Shown here piece by piece: positions 1 through 9,704 of a DNA stretch of 64,000 nucleotides. The stretch is from positions 1 through 64,000 of the forward strand of contig CAVUGE010000017.1 of the NCBI GenBank assembly GCA_963740945.1, read 5' to 3'. Positions within the stretch are counted from its first letter, which is position 1. The number at the start of each line of letters is the position of its first letter. This DNA is from CAVQBP01 sp963740945. GTDB taxonomy: Bacteria; Bacteroidota; Ignavibacteria; Ignavibacteriales; Ignavibacteriaceae. The translations under genes and the position numbers were made by a program. The notes under the pieces are model-generated. The model did no database searches, was not told the DNA's origin, and saw nothing but the letters and a program-made list of their open reading frames with translations.

Positions 1-1
1 A

Positions 2-835
2 GTAAAAAGATTATTGGGTTACCTCCCGTCCAACTATAGAGACATTTTAGTTGATAAAGTGTTTGATTTTGAAACACTTTTGCCGGATGATGGTTTAAGT
101 AGAATAATCCCCGAAAATCCTAATAAACCTTATGATATGAAGCAGATAATAAATCTGCTGGTTGATGATAATGATTTTTTTGAGGTTCATAAAAATTACG
201 CAGATAATATCATAGTAGGTTTCGGAAGAATCGGTGGGATGACAATCGGCATTATAGCAAATCAACCTGAAGTATTAGCCGGAGTTCTGGATATTAATGC
301 TTCTGTAAAGGGAGCCAGATTTGTAAGGTTTTGTGATGCTTTTAATATACCCATTCTGGTTTTGGAAGATGTACCCGGTTTTCTGCCTGGTACGGAACAG
401 GAGTGGAACGGAATTATCAAACACGGTGCAAAATTACTTTATGCATTTTGCGAAGCCACGGTTCCAAAAGTAACAGTTATTACCAGAAAAGCTTACGGCG
501 GAGCATATGATGTTATGAATTCCAAGCATATAAGGGGTGATTTTAATTTTGCATGGCCCTCTGCCGAAATTGCTGTAATGGGACCTAAAGGTGCCGTTGA
601 AATTATATTCAAAAAGGAAATATCGAAAGCGAAGGATCCGGAAATAGAATTGGAGAAAAAACTTAAAGAATTTATCGAAAAATTTGCTAATCCTTACATT
701 GCTGCCGAAAGAGGTTACCTTGATGACGTTATAGAACCAAAGGAAACTAAGATAAAATTGATAAATGCGTTCAAGTTTTTGAAGACAAAAGTGGATAAAA
801 ACCCCCCAAAAAAGCATGGGAATATCCCCTTATAA
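2..835 (+). CDS. Acyl-CoA carboxylase carboxyltransferase subunit (PccB/AccD type), 5'-truncated by window edge
   Basis: Biotin-dependent carboxyltransferase subunit that moves the carboxyl group from carboxybiotin to an acyl-CoA, probably propionyl- or acetyl-CoA. The frame is open from base 2 to the stop at 835, so the gene begins upstream of the window; the TTG at 14 is merely the first start-like codon. About 278 residues are visible, roughly the second half of a protein usually near 515 residues. Family features seen are the glycine-rich oxyanion stretches GFLPGTEQE and KAYGGAYDVMNSKH and the C-terminal WPSAEIAVMGPKGAVEII. It ends with a basic, proline-rich tail. Substrate specificity cannot be read from this half. 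No downstream partner subunit is present; 125 bp of featureless AT-rich DNA separate it from the next gene. Confidence 0.9.
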   Translation, partial: VKRLLGYLPSNYRDILVDKVFDFETLLPDDGLSRIIPENPNKPYDMKQIINLLVDDNDFFEVHKNYADNIIVGFGRIGGMTIGIIANQPEVLAGVLDINASVKGARFVRFCDAFNIPILVLEDVPGFLPGTEQEWNGIIKHGAKLLYAFCEATVPKVTVITRKAYGGAYDVMNSKHIRGDFNFAWPSAEIAVMGPKGAVEIIFKKEISKAKDPEIELEKKLKEFIEKFANPYIAAERGYLDDVIEPKETKIKLINAFKFLKTKVDKNPPKKHGNIPL

Positions 836-960
836 GAAGAAAAATTTTAGTTAAATATATATAACAAAGTAAATTAGACTAAATTAGTTAATTTTTTACT
901 TGATAAATCGATTATCAACTGTTATATTCAATATCAAAAAATAGAAAATATGGAGAATTA

Positions 961-3582
961 ATGGGAAAAAAATTCTTACCGCTTGTGATAATTTCTTTAT
1001 TTACTTTGATCCTCTATTCTTGCGGAGCAAATAAAGAAATTACCAAAAACGATAAATCCGAAAAAAAACCGGTAAAAGTAGAAAATGGAGGAATCGTTTC
1101 AGAAATGCTTGAACAGGCTAGACAGTATTATGTTGCCGCATTAGCCAGTCAAGAAAAAAGCCCTACTTCTGAGACAATTCAGAAGTATGAATCATCATTG
1201 AGGATTATAAACAACCTCAGCTACTATCCTGGAATTGAAGACAATGAAGCATATGTAGAACTTGGAAAATCTATTATAGATGATTATAGGAAATATGTTG
1301 ACGGATTACCCGAAGTTCCGGTAGAAGTTTCATTTGCCGCACTGGAAGAATGGATGGGGAAGAATCTTCCTGAAATATCAATGGATTTGGAGAAGAATAA
1401 AAAAACAAAGTCAATAATAATACCTGCAGATATACCCCTCGAAGTTAATCCGATAGTTGATAGATGGGTTGATTATTTTACTATAAAAGGAAGACCCCAT
1501 ATGCAATTGTGGCTTGAAAGGTCGGGTAAATACTTCCCTATGATGACAAAAATCTTTGCTGAAGTTGGGGTACCGAAGCAATTAGCTTATCTTAGTATGG
1601 TTGAGAGTGCATTGAATCCTACAGCCCGTTCATGGGCAAGTGCAGTTGGATTATGGCAGTTTGTGAAATCAACCGGTAAATTATATGGCTTACAGTCTGA
1701 TTTCTACTATGACGAAAGAAGAAATCCCGAAAAAGCTACACTTGCCGCTGCAAAACATTTAAGAGATCTATACGGTGATCTCGGCGATTGGTATCTTGCT
1801 TTAGCTTCATATAATGCCGGAGAAGGAAGAATTACAAGAGCTATGAGAAGAGCAGGATCAAATGATTTTTGGACAATTAGCAAATATCTTCCCAAAGAAA
1901 CAAGAAGTTATGTCCCGCAATATATTGCTGTATGCCTTATAGGAATGAATCCTGAAAAGTACGGCTTTACTAATATTAATTACGAGAAACCGGTTCAATA
2001 TGAAACCTATAATGTTAACGATGCAATTTCTTTGAACTACCTAGCGAGTTCAACAGGAACAGATTTAGAGACACTTCAGGATATGAACCCGGAATTAACA
2101 CAATTAAGTACGCCTCCTTCATTTCCCGGTGGTTATCCTCTTAATATTCCGGTTGGAATGTCCCAGCAGTTAGCTTCAAATTTAGTTAATATCCCTGAAT
2201 CAGCAAAAAGTTATTATCTTGCTTATACTGTCAGAAGAGGTGAAACCCTTTCCAGGATTGCCAGCAGATACGGTGTTTCAACCCATGACTTAGCAGATGC
2301 AAATAATATTTCTATAAGAAGTAAGCTCTATCCCGGAGTATCTCTTAAAATTCCTGTAAACAATAATATTTCCACTAAGGATTTTGCATATAATACAAAT
2401 GTGGAATCAGCCGATGATGATGATAGTTCATCCGGTGGATATGTATCTCCTTACTTAGCTTTAAATAAAGATATGGATAGTGCTTCTTCATCAGGGGACA
2501 GGGATGAATCTATAGCATTAAATGAAAACGAATCAGATAACGTCAATAATAATACAATTGCTGAAACCAGTAATGAAACTGATAGTAAAGATATTGCTTC
2601 CAGCACAGTAGTTGTCCCTCCAAATAAAGTTGCTGTAAATTACAGAGTAAAGAAAAAAGACAGCTTATTAGGTATAGCTGATTTGTTTAATACCCGTGTG
2701 AGCGATATAAGAAACTGGAATAATATTTCTTACACTGAGACAATAAATGTTGGACAAACTTTGACTATCTATGTACCGGAAGATAAAAAAGATTTTTATG
2801 CAAGCCTGGATAATCAAACACCTGTTGAAAAATCTATTACCAATACCAGTACTGTCAGCAGTAATTATTGGGTATATCACAGAATACGCAGAGGTGAAAA
2901 TCTTAATTCTATTGCATCCAAATACGGTGTGGATGTTAATTCTCTCAAAGATTGGAATAATCTTAGAAGCAATAGAATCTTTGCTGGAAGAAGGTTGAAG
3001 ATAAGTACTACTAAACCGGCTTCTACTTATGCTACAAATGACAATGGATCAGATAAGACAACAAAATTCAGATACAGAATTAGAAGAGGTGAGACCATCA
3101 GTGAATTAGCCGAGAGGTTTTCAGTCTCGATAGCCCAAGTAAGAAGATGGAACCATTTGAGCAGCAACGAATTAATTGCCGGACACTCCTTAACAATATT
3201 TACTGATGAACATACATCTTCTCTGGGTGACAATACAACTAAAACTTCCGCCAATGTAAATTATTACAGGGTAAAGAAGGGTGATACTATTGGTGAAATC
3301 GCAGAGTTATACAAAGTCCGTGCTTCTGATATCAGACGATGGAATAGTTTAAGTGGGAATGTCGTTTATGCGGGTAAATCATTAAAAATTTATTCAAATT
3401 CAGATATAAACGATCTGCCTGAAAATGTTAGCAATAAATCCACTTATGTTCATATTGTAGAAAATGGAGATACTTTATACAGCCTGGCAAAGAAATACGA
3501 TACAACAGTTCAAAGATTGAAATATATAAATCATCTGGATGGGAATACGATTGTTGCAGGTCAGAAGTTAAAGATAAAGTGA
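961..3582 (+). CDS. mltD: MltD-like membrane-bound lytic murein transglycosylase with six LysM domains
   Basis: Periplasmic or envelope lipoprotein that cleaves the MurNAc-GlcNAc bond of peptidoglycan with 1,6-anhydro product formation. The N-terminus is a short hydrophobic signal ending in a lipobox-like LYSC (Cys near residue 21). The SLT catalytic domain spans about residues 180-330, with the catalytic Glu expected in MVESALNP near residue 215 and the AVGLWQF and ALASYNAGEG motifs. Six LysM peptidoglycan-binding repeats follow at about 421-465, 561-605, 640-681, 705-747, 768-811 and 831-873, separated by Ser/Asn/Asp-rich linkers. E. coli MltD has fewer LysM copies, so this 873-residue protein is long for the family. 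It is monocistronic, with a clear terminator 20 bp after its stop. Confidence 0.92.
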   Translation: MGKKFLPLVIISLFTLILYSCGANKEITKNDKSEKKPVKVENGGIVSEMLEQARQYYVAALASQEKSPTSETIQKYESSLRIINNLSYYPGIEDNEAYVELGKSIIDDYRKYVDGLPEVPVEVSFAALEEWMGKNLPEISMDLEKNKKTKSIIIPADIPLEVNPIVDRWVDYFTIKGRPHMQLWLERSGKYFPMMTKIFAEVGVPKQLAYLSMVESALNPTARSWASAVGLWQFVKSTGKLYGLQSDFYYDERRNPEKATLAAAKHLRDLYGDLGDWYLALASYNAGEGRITRAMRRAGSNDFWTISKYLPKETRSYVPQYIAVCLIGMNPEKYGFTNINYEKPVQYETYNVNDAISLNYLASSTGTDLETLQDMNPELTQLSTPPSFPGGYPLNIPVGMSQQLASNLVNIPESAKSYYLAYTVRRGETLSRIASRYGVSTHDLADANNISIRSKLYPGVSLKIPVNNNISTKDFAYNTNVESADDDDSSSGGYVSPYLALNKDMDSASSSGDRDESIALNENESDNVNNNTIAETSNETDSKDIASSTVVVPPNKVAVNYRVKKKDSLLGIADLFNTRVSDIRNWNNISYTETINVGQTLTIYVPEDKKDFYASLDNQTPVEKSITNTSTVSSNYWVYHRIRRGENLNSIASKYGVDVNSLKDWNNLRSNRIFAGRRLKISTTKPASTYATNDNGSDKTTKFRYRIRRGETISELAERFSVSIAQVRRWNHLSSNELIAGHSLTIFTDEHTSSLGDNTTKTSANVNYYRVKKGDTIGEIAELYKVRASDIRRWNSLSGNVVYAGKSLKIYSNSDINDLPENVSNKSTYVHIVENGDTLYSLAKKYDTTVQRLKYINHLDGNTIVAGQKLKIK

Positions 3583-3601
3583 TAAATTATTGATATTTAA
3601 G

Positions 3602-3641
3602 AAGCCTGCCTTAGATTAAGTTTGGGGCAGGCTTTTTTTTT
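3602..3641 (+). terminator. Rho-independent terminator of the mltD-like gene
   Basis: The stem AGCCTGCC (3603-3610) pairs with GGCAGGCT (3626-3633) across a 15-nt loop and runs directly into nine T residues. It starts about 20 bp after the transglycosylase stop codon. Confidence 0.9.
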
Positions 3642-3649
3642 GTTATATA

Positions 3650-3870
3650 CCTTCCGTTTAATCACCGAGGTACTGGACTAGAGTATGGGAGGGGGAATAT
3701 TTCACCCCTTCGGGGTTGTGGTATATTGTTATTACGTATTTCTATAAAAATGCCACACCTTCGGTGTTAAAAATATTGAGGGGGGTGTGGTTTGGTTGAG
3801 GGGTTAAGCTTTGCACCGGACTGGAAGTCCGATGTTAGCCTTTGTTTTAGAGGTTAATGAGATAGCTGCG
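3650..3870. repeat. Non-coding stretch with short hairpins, possible degenerate interspersed element
   Basis: This stretch lies between the mltD terminator and the TPP riboswitch. It holds several compact inverted repeats, for example CACCCCTTCGGGGTTG near 3703, CACACCTTCGGTGTT near 3752 and CGGACTGGAAGTCCG near 3818, and is noticeably richer in G than its surroundings. The reading LHRTGSPMLAFVLE can be made across about 3812-3853 but has no start or ribosome site. I take it for the remnant of a dispersed intergenic element, but only one copy is in this window, so repetition is inferred, not seen. Confidence 0.35.
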
Positions 3871-3940
3871 AGATATATATAACTTTATTTATTTTTTAGT
3901 AAATTAGTGAAATTAAAAATAGTTCATAAAAAATAATGAA

Positions 3941-4031
<91 letters not shown>

Positions 4032-4050
4032 TAAAGAATAATTAAGATTT

Positions 4051-4103
4051 AGCCGTTTCTCCGTTCCGCTTTTGCGATTCGGATTAAAAACGGCTTTTTT
4101 TTT
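4051..4103 (+). terminator. Attenuator terminator controlled by the TPP riboswitch
   Basis: AGCCGTTT (4051-4058) pairs with AAACGGCT (4088-4095), followed by eight T residues. The interior also pairs (TCCG 4060-4063 with CGGA 4080-4083; CGC 4067-4069 with GCG 4074-4076), giving a long hairpin. CCGTTT (4053-4058) can instead pair with AAACGG (4024-4029), the 3' strand of riboswitch P1, forming an antiterminator. TPP binding holds P1 and frees the terminator. A Shine-Dalgarno GAAAGGA follows at 4104-4110. Confidence 0.9.
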
Positions 4104-4119
4104 GAAAGGATTCAAAAAA

Positions 4120-6594
4120 ATGAAATGCTTAATTGTTCTTTTTTTGTTTTACTGCTCTGCTGTATTTTGTCAGAATGTCCAAATTAAAGGGAAGGTTATA
4201 GACAGTGAAACGGGCAATCCATTACCGGGAGCAAATATTTATATTAAAGAAAATCCTACCATTGGTACTGCAAGCGATAGTTCTGGGAATTTTAGTATTA
4301 AATATCATATCACGAATGTTCATCTGGTAATAGCATTTTTAGGATATGATACCAGGGTAATTTCTATCGAGGATATAAATAATAACGGAAGATTCACGAT
4401 AAATCTTGAGCCTAAAATTATTCCTGCTCAAACAGTCTTAATTGAGGGAAGTCTCGGGAAGGAGGGAGTTACACCATTAGCTTTCAGTAAAATAAAAAGA
4501 AAGGATATTGAAGAGAAGTATTCGGTTCAGGATATACCTGAATTTTTAAGTACACTACCTTCAACTACTTTTTATTCGGAAAATGGAAACGGTATAGGAT
4601 ACAATTATCTAAGTATAAGAGGTTTCGACCAAAGACGAATTTCGGTCTCAATAAATGGTATACCTCAAAATGATCCGGAAGACCATAATGTCTATTGGTT
4701 GGATTTCCCGGATTTATTGGCAAGCACAGATTTAATACAGGTTCAAAGAGGTGCAGGTTCGGGGGTTTTTGGCTACCCTGCTATCGGAGGCTCGATAAAT
4801 ATTATTACATCATCCTTTTCAAATAACCCAATGGTGAATTTGTCTGCAGCTTTAGGGAGCTATAACGTACGCAAATATTCTATCTCAATATCAAGCGGAT
4901 TAATTAATAATAAGTATTCTATAAGTGCAAAATTATCAAAGATATTAAGCAGCGGGTATAGAAATTTATCATGGGTAAAATTTAATTCGTATTATATTTC
5001 TGCCGTGAGATATGATAAAAAATTAACTACACAATTCAATTTTTACGGAGGGCCAATTGCCGATGGATTAGCTTATAAGGGGCTGCCAAAATTTGCAGTC
5101 AAAGATAAGACATTAAGAAGAGCCAATTATTCTTACTGGGAGACTAATGCTCAAGCTGACTCTTTTTCATATACCGTAGACAGAAGACCTGATGAAATTG
5201 AAAATTTTTCCCAGCCTCATTATGAATTGTTAAATGAATTAAAATTGAGTAATGTATTGACATTTAATTCTGCACTATTCCTGGTAACAGGAGATGGATT
5301 CTTTGATTACGATGGTACCGGTTTAGACACAACTTCATTACATTTAACCTCACAATACGGCTTTCACCCTAGTCAGAATCCATCCGGTATATTAGTTAAA
5401 GCTGAGGTTGAAAATAAGCAATATGGATGGATACCTAAATTAAGTTACAATCATCAAAATGGTCAATTAATTATTGGAGGTGAATTCAGAATCCACAGGT
5501 CAATACATTGGGGGAATATAGCCTATGCTTCAAATCTTCCGGATGGTTTATCTCAGGATTTCCATATTTATTATTTTAATGGTGCAAAAGATATAATTAA
5601 TGGATTTATTCATGAAACATATACATTAAATGATAATTGGAACTTTTTAGGTGAAGTTCAGCTTGCCTATCATAAATATAGATTTAATAATGAACATTTT
5701 TACAATAACAGTTTTTCTATTGACGGTTTATATTTTAATCCAAGAATCGGTGTTAATTATAAATTTAATCCAGAGCAAAATATTTATACATCATATTCAA
5801 GAGTCACTAGAGAACCGAGATTAGGAACATATTATTCCGGAGAAGAATCTATATGGGGATCTACACCGCAATTTGTGCAAAATGAAGATGGTTCTTACAA
5901 CTTTTCTGAGCCATATGTAAAGCCGGAAACGATGAATGATTTTGAACTTGGATATTCAATAATTAAGAAGAATTTTAATATTTCTATAAATTTATACTAT
6001 ATGTTGTTTGATAATGAAATAGTTAATAACGGAAAATTAGATATTTTCGGACAGCCAATTACAGGGAATATGAGCAGTACTATCCACAGAGGAGTTGAAC
6101 TTTCCGGGTCTATAAAGCTTCCCTATAATTTATCATTATTATCCAACCTAACTCTCAGTAAAAATTATGTTAATAATGGTACTTATTATATTGATTCGGA
6201 TAATTTAATTAATTTAAGCGGCAATAGAATCGGCGGTTTTCCTGATATTTTATTTAACTTAGGTTTGAGCTATAATGCTGAACCGGTATTCATACAACTG
6301 AAAGGAAGATATGTGGGTAAATTCTATTCTGATTATTACGACTCAAAGCTTTCGGAATACCTTGTGAAGTTTCCGGGATTTATAAGCTATGATGATAATG
6401 TTAATGATGCATATTTTACTGCAGATTTTTATATAAGTTATTCACTTAAAGCTTTCAGCACACTCAATCCGAGTAAAATCTTTTTACAGGTTACAAATAT
6501 TTTCGATAAATTATATTCAGCAAATGCAATTGGTGCTGAGTTTTTCCCTGCGGCTGAAAGAAATTTCTTAGCAGGAGTACAGATTGGATTATAG
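4120..6594 (+). CDS. TonB-dependent outer-membrane receptor, probable thiamine/TPP-precursor uptake
   Basis: Outer-membrane beta-barrel receptor of 824 residues, expected to import thiamine or a phosphorylated or precursor form by TonB energy. The start is the ATG at 4120, behind GAAAGGA, not the upstream in-frame TTG at 4072, which lies inside the terminator loop. A signal peptide (MKCLIVLFLFYCSAVFCQ) is followed by a carboxypeptidase-regulatory-like domain (about 22-105), a plug domain (about 125-245, with YNYLSIRGFDQRR and DPEDHNVYWLDFPDL) and a long barrel ending in aromatic-rich strands. The substrate is assigned from the TPP riboswitch and the adjacent thiamine pyrophosphokinase, not from the barrel sequence. 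It corresponds to the Omr-type thiamine-regulated receptors predicted in Bacteroidota. Confidence 0.9.
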   Translation: MKCLIVLFLFYCSAVFCQNVQIKGKVIDSETGNPLPGANIYIKENPTIGTASDSSGNFSIKYHITNVHLVIAFLGYDTRVISIEDINNNGRFTINLEPKIIPAQTVLIEGSLGKEGVTPLAFSKIKRKDIEEKYSVQDIPEFLSTLPSTTFYSENGNGIGYNYLSIRGFDQRRISVSINGIPQNDPEDHNVYWLDFPDLLASTDLIQVQRGAGSGVFGYPAIGGSINIITSSFSNNPMVNLSAALGSYNVRKYSISISSGLINNKYSISAKLSKILSSGYRNLSWVKFNSYYISAVRYDKKLTTQFNFYGGPIADGLAYKGLPKFAVKDKTLRRANYSYWETNAQADSFSYTVDRRPDEIENFSQPHYELLNELKLSNVLTFNSALFLVTGDGFFDYDGTGLDTTSLHLTSQYGFHPSQNPSGILVKAEVENKQYGWIPKLSYNHQNGQLIIGGEFRIHRSIHWGNIAYASNLPDGLSQDFHIYYFNGAKDIINGFIHETYTLNDNWNFLGEVQLAYHKYRFNNEHFYNNSFSIDGLYFNPRIGVNYKFNPEQNIYTSYSRVTREPRLGTYYSGEESIWGSTPQFVQNEDGSYNFSEPYVKPETMNDFELGYSIIKKNFNISINLYYMLFDNEIVNNGKLDIFGQPITGNMSSTIHRGVELSGSIKLPYNLSLLSNLTLSKNYVNNGTYYIDSDNLINLSGNRIGGFPDILFNLGLSYNAEPVFIQLKGRYVGKFYSDYYDSKLSEYLVKFPGFISYDDNVNDAYFTADFYISYSLKAFSTLNPSKIFLQVTNIFDKLYSANAIGAEFFPAAERNFLAGVQIGL

Positions 6595-6626
6595 ACATTT
6601 TGAAAATTTGAAATAATATATCCGAT

Positions 6627-7280
6627 ATGAAAAAATGTATTATTTTAGCAAATGGAAGGTCTCCCCAAAAATCTATTATAAAATATCTTAAGAAGAATAA
6701 CTATTCAACCTTAATTTGTGCAGACGGCGGAGCCAACAGTGCTAAGAGATTAAATATCATTCCTGATTATATAATGGGGGATTTGGATTCGGTACACGAA
6801 TCAACACTAAATAAATTCAAACCTGATTCAAAAATATTTCAAATAAAAAGACAGAATGATACCGATGTAGAAAAATGTCTAAAGTTTGCAATAAAGGGAA
6901 AATTTAGTGAATCCATTTTATTAGGCGTTACAGGAAACCGGCTTGACCACACATTCTGTAATCTTGGAATAGTAATAAAATTTTTCAATAGAATTAAGCT
7001 CAGAATTATAGCAGAGAATTCCATTCTAACCCCATATACAGGGAGTATAAAATTAAAAACAAGTCCGGGAGAGACAATTTCTCTATATGGCTTTAGTAAA
7101 GAAACAAAAATAGATTCAAGAGACTTAAAATATCCTTTGAGAAATATTTCTCTTCCTTTTGGAGAGAAAGAAAGTACGAGCAATATAGCGCTTTATAATT
7201 CAACAAAAATAAATATATCGGGAGGCATCATATTTATAATCAGAGACTATAAAACTGTCGAAAAATATGATCTCCTTTAG
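6627..7280 (+). CDS. thiN: Thiamine pyrophosphokinase
   Basis: Cytoplasmic enzyme that transfers pyrophosphate from ATP to thiamine to give TPP, the salvage step after thiamine import. The 217-residue length is normal for the family. Diagnostic motifs seen are ADGGAN near residue 33, MGDLDSV near 51, RQNDTDVEKCL near 73 and GVTGNRLDH near 98; the two acidic motifs bind Mg-ATP. The C-terminal half is the beta-rich thiamine-binding part, with SLPFGEKESTSN. The gene starts 32 bp after the TonB receptor and overlaps the following transporter gene by 14 bp, so all three should be co-transcribed from the riboswitch leader. Confidence 0.93.
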   Translation: MKKCIILANGRSPQKSIIKYLKKNNYSTLICADGGANSAKRLNIIPDYIMGDLDSVHESTLNKFKPDSKIFQIKRQNDTDVEKCLKFAIKGKFSESILLGVTGNRLDHTFCNLGIVIKFFNRIKLRIIAENSILTPYTGSIKLKTSPGETISLYGFSKETKIDSRDLKYPLRNISLPFGEKESTSNIALYNSTKINISGGIIFIIRDYKTVEKYDLL

Positions 7281-8704
7281 CACTTCAGATCTACTTATAA
7301 TTATAATTTTCTTTTTTTCTGTAATCACAATAGGTTTTATCTCAGGAAGAAAATCGGGTACTGAAGCCGATGATTACTTATTATCCGGAAGAAAAATAGG
7401 ATTATTTCTTTTCATTTTAACAAATGTATCTACCTGGTACGGTGGAATTTTAGGGGTGGGGGAGTTTACCTATAGATATGGCCTCGTAAGCTGGTTTACT
7501 CAAGGGCTGCCATACTACATTTTTGCTTTCTTATTTGCCCTACTTTTAGCAAAAAAAATAAGAAATGCTTCATTATTTACAATTCCTGATAAGTTAACTG
7601 AAGTTTACGGAGCAAAGGCAGGTTTAATATCTGCTGTATTTGTTTTTGTACTAGTTTCTCCCGCTCCTTATTTATTAATGACAGCCAATTTGATATCGCT
7701 TATTTTCGGCACGGGTATATTGATTAGTCTAATTTTGGGGTTAATTCTCTCAATTGCATATTTACTTCAAGGAGGTTTTAAGGCAAATGTTTATACAGAT
7801 TCATTCCAGTTCTTTGTAATGTTCGGCGGATTCATTCTTATATCTAATATTTGCTTTTTCTAAATACGGAGGGATAGAATTCCTTACCTCTAAATTACCA
7901 GCTTCCCATTTAGAAATAACCGGAGGAGCCTCACCAACTTTTATAATTGTCTGGTACTTAATCGCTTTATGGACATTTGCAGATCCGGGTTTTCATCAAA
8001 GATGCTATGCTGCAAAATCAGGTGATGTAGCTGTAAGAGGCATTTTAATTTCAATAATTTTTTGGGCATTATTTGATTTCTTGACTACAAGCACCGGTTT
8101 ATATTCAAGAGCTGTTTTACCTGGTATCAGCCAGCCGGTTCAATCTTATCCTCTTTTGGCTGAAAAAGTTTTAGGACCCGGATTAAAAGGTGTTTTTTAT
8201 GCAGCATTGTTTGCTACAATAATGTCAACACTTAACAGCTTTTTATTTCTAAGCGGTACTACAATAGGGAGAGATTTCATTTATAAGTTGAATAAGAATG
8301 AGGATGAAAGAAAGTTAAAACCTTATACTATTTTGGGGTTAATTATTTCAGGAATTTTATCAATAATTCTTGCTTACTTTATCCCTTCGGTAATTGAGAT
8401 ATGGTATACTGTAGGTTCTTTTTGTATTCCGGGAATAATATTACCGGTTATTAGTTCATATTATCCAAAGTATAGAGTTCAAAACAGAACCATTGTTTTA
8501 GAGATGATACTGGCTTCAGCGGGAAGTATTATCTGGTTTATTATAAGAGAAAATTTCAAGCTAAATGATATATTAAACACGATTGAGCCGATGCTTATAG
8601 GCTTAACGATTGCATTACTAATTCATATTTATGGAATGAAAGGGAATTTTTTGGAAAAATATAAAAGAATCGGTAGGGTGTACATTACACAAAATATAAG
8701 GTAA
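7267..8704 (+). CDS. Sodium:solute symporter (SSS) family transporter, frameshifted; candidate thiamine-precursor permease
   Basis: Multi-pass inner-membrane sodium:solute symporter. Frame 1 runs 7267-7863 (GRKSGTEADDYLLSGRKIG, then at least five hydrophobic segments) and stops shortly after GGFILIS. The protein continues in frame 2 from about 7848 (FSKYGGIEF, WTFADPGFHQRCYAAK, FATIMSTLNSFLFLSGTTIGRD) to 8704. Dropping one A from the AA at 7846-7847 restores a continuous protein of about 478 residues, normal for SSS. Its ATG overlaps the thiamine pyrophosphokinase gene by 14 bp, and its riboswitch-led operon points to thiamine or a pyrimidine precursor as substrate; this is context only. The break may be a sequence error, since four similar ones lie nearby. 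Confidence 0.85.
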
Positions 8705-8758
8705 TAAGGTTTCCGTCATTCAGGTGAGTTTGTGTTAACTAAGGTGAAAACAAAAATA

Positions 8759-9689
8759 TTATTCTTGCTTCTTTCTTTTATTCTTTACAACCGAAATTAT
8801 AATTGATCCAATCAATATGAATCCTATAATACCAAGTGAAATTGAGGTAGGTAATGGAAGTAATTCGGATATTAGCATTTTCATCCCGACATAAAATAAA
8901 ATAAGTGCAACACCATATTTTAAATAGGCAAAAAGGTCTACCAATCCAGAAAGAGTAAAGTATAAAGCTCTCAATCCTAATATTGCAAAAATATTCGAAG
9001 TAATAATTACGAATGTATCTCTTGTTATTGCAATAATTGCCGGAATTGAATCAACTGCAAAAAGAATGTCGGAAGATTCGATTAGTAGAAAGGTTAAAAA
9101 GATAGGAGTTGCGTAAATTATTCCACTTTGTTTTATAAAAAATTTTTTCCCTTCGTAATCAGGTAAAACATTAAAGTATTTTCTTATGAATTTAACAACA
9201 GGGTGTTTTTCCAGATTTATTTCTTCATTTTTTCCAAATGCCATTTTATATGCGCCGTATAATAAAATAAATCCGAATATATATATTACAAAATGAAAGA
9301 GGTTTATAAGTCCCACGCCGATAAGAATAAAAATAATTCTAAAAACAACAGCACTTAGAATTCCCCATTTTAAGATATGGGGCTGGTTGGCTTGAGATAT
9401 TCCCATTACTTTGAAAATCATTAAAAATACAAAAAGATTATCAACAGAAAGGGAATATTCAATTAAATACCCGGTTAAGAATTCTAAATCCTCTTTGATG
9501 ACCTTTTTCTAAAAAGAAGTAAATACAAGTACAAAAAAGAAGAGCGGTGATTATCCAGACACCGCTCCAAATTATACTTCTTTTTAGTCCTAATTTACCG
9601 CTTGTATGTTCGGTTGCATATAAATCAATTATAATAATAATGGCAGCAATAATTGAAAATATAATCCAGAACGTGAATTCAGTATACAA
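8759..9689 (-). CDS. terC: TerC-family integral membrane protein, frameshifted
   Basis: Polytopic inner-membrane protein of the TerC family, associated with tellurite resistance and metal (often manganese) export. The N-terminal piece is read 9689-9459 and the rest 9421-8759; the missing link (EDLEFLTGYLIEYSLSVDNL, containing the family EYSLSVDN motif) is present in the other frame. Removing one T of the TTT at 9494-9496 joins them into about 310 residues, a usual TerC length. Further family marks are LMIFKVMGI near the joint and LLIESSDILFAVDSIPAI in the second half. It is the last gene of the minus-strand smpB-tyrS-pdaD-terC run, 15 bp after the decarboxylase gene. Confidence 0.9.
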
Positions 9690-9704
9690 GTTATTTCCAT
9701 ATAA

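Noticed and set aside
434..817. Minus-strand open frame of 127 codons
   Set aside because: Antisense to the carboxyltransferase gene, Phe/Tyr-rich low-complexity translation typical of a shadow frame.
4072..4119. Upstream in-frame TTG start for the thiamine-linked TonB receptor
   Set aside because: It lies inside the riboswitch terminator loop and adds residues before a good signal peptide; ATG 4120 follows GAAAGGA.
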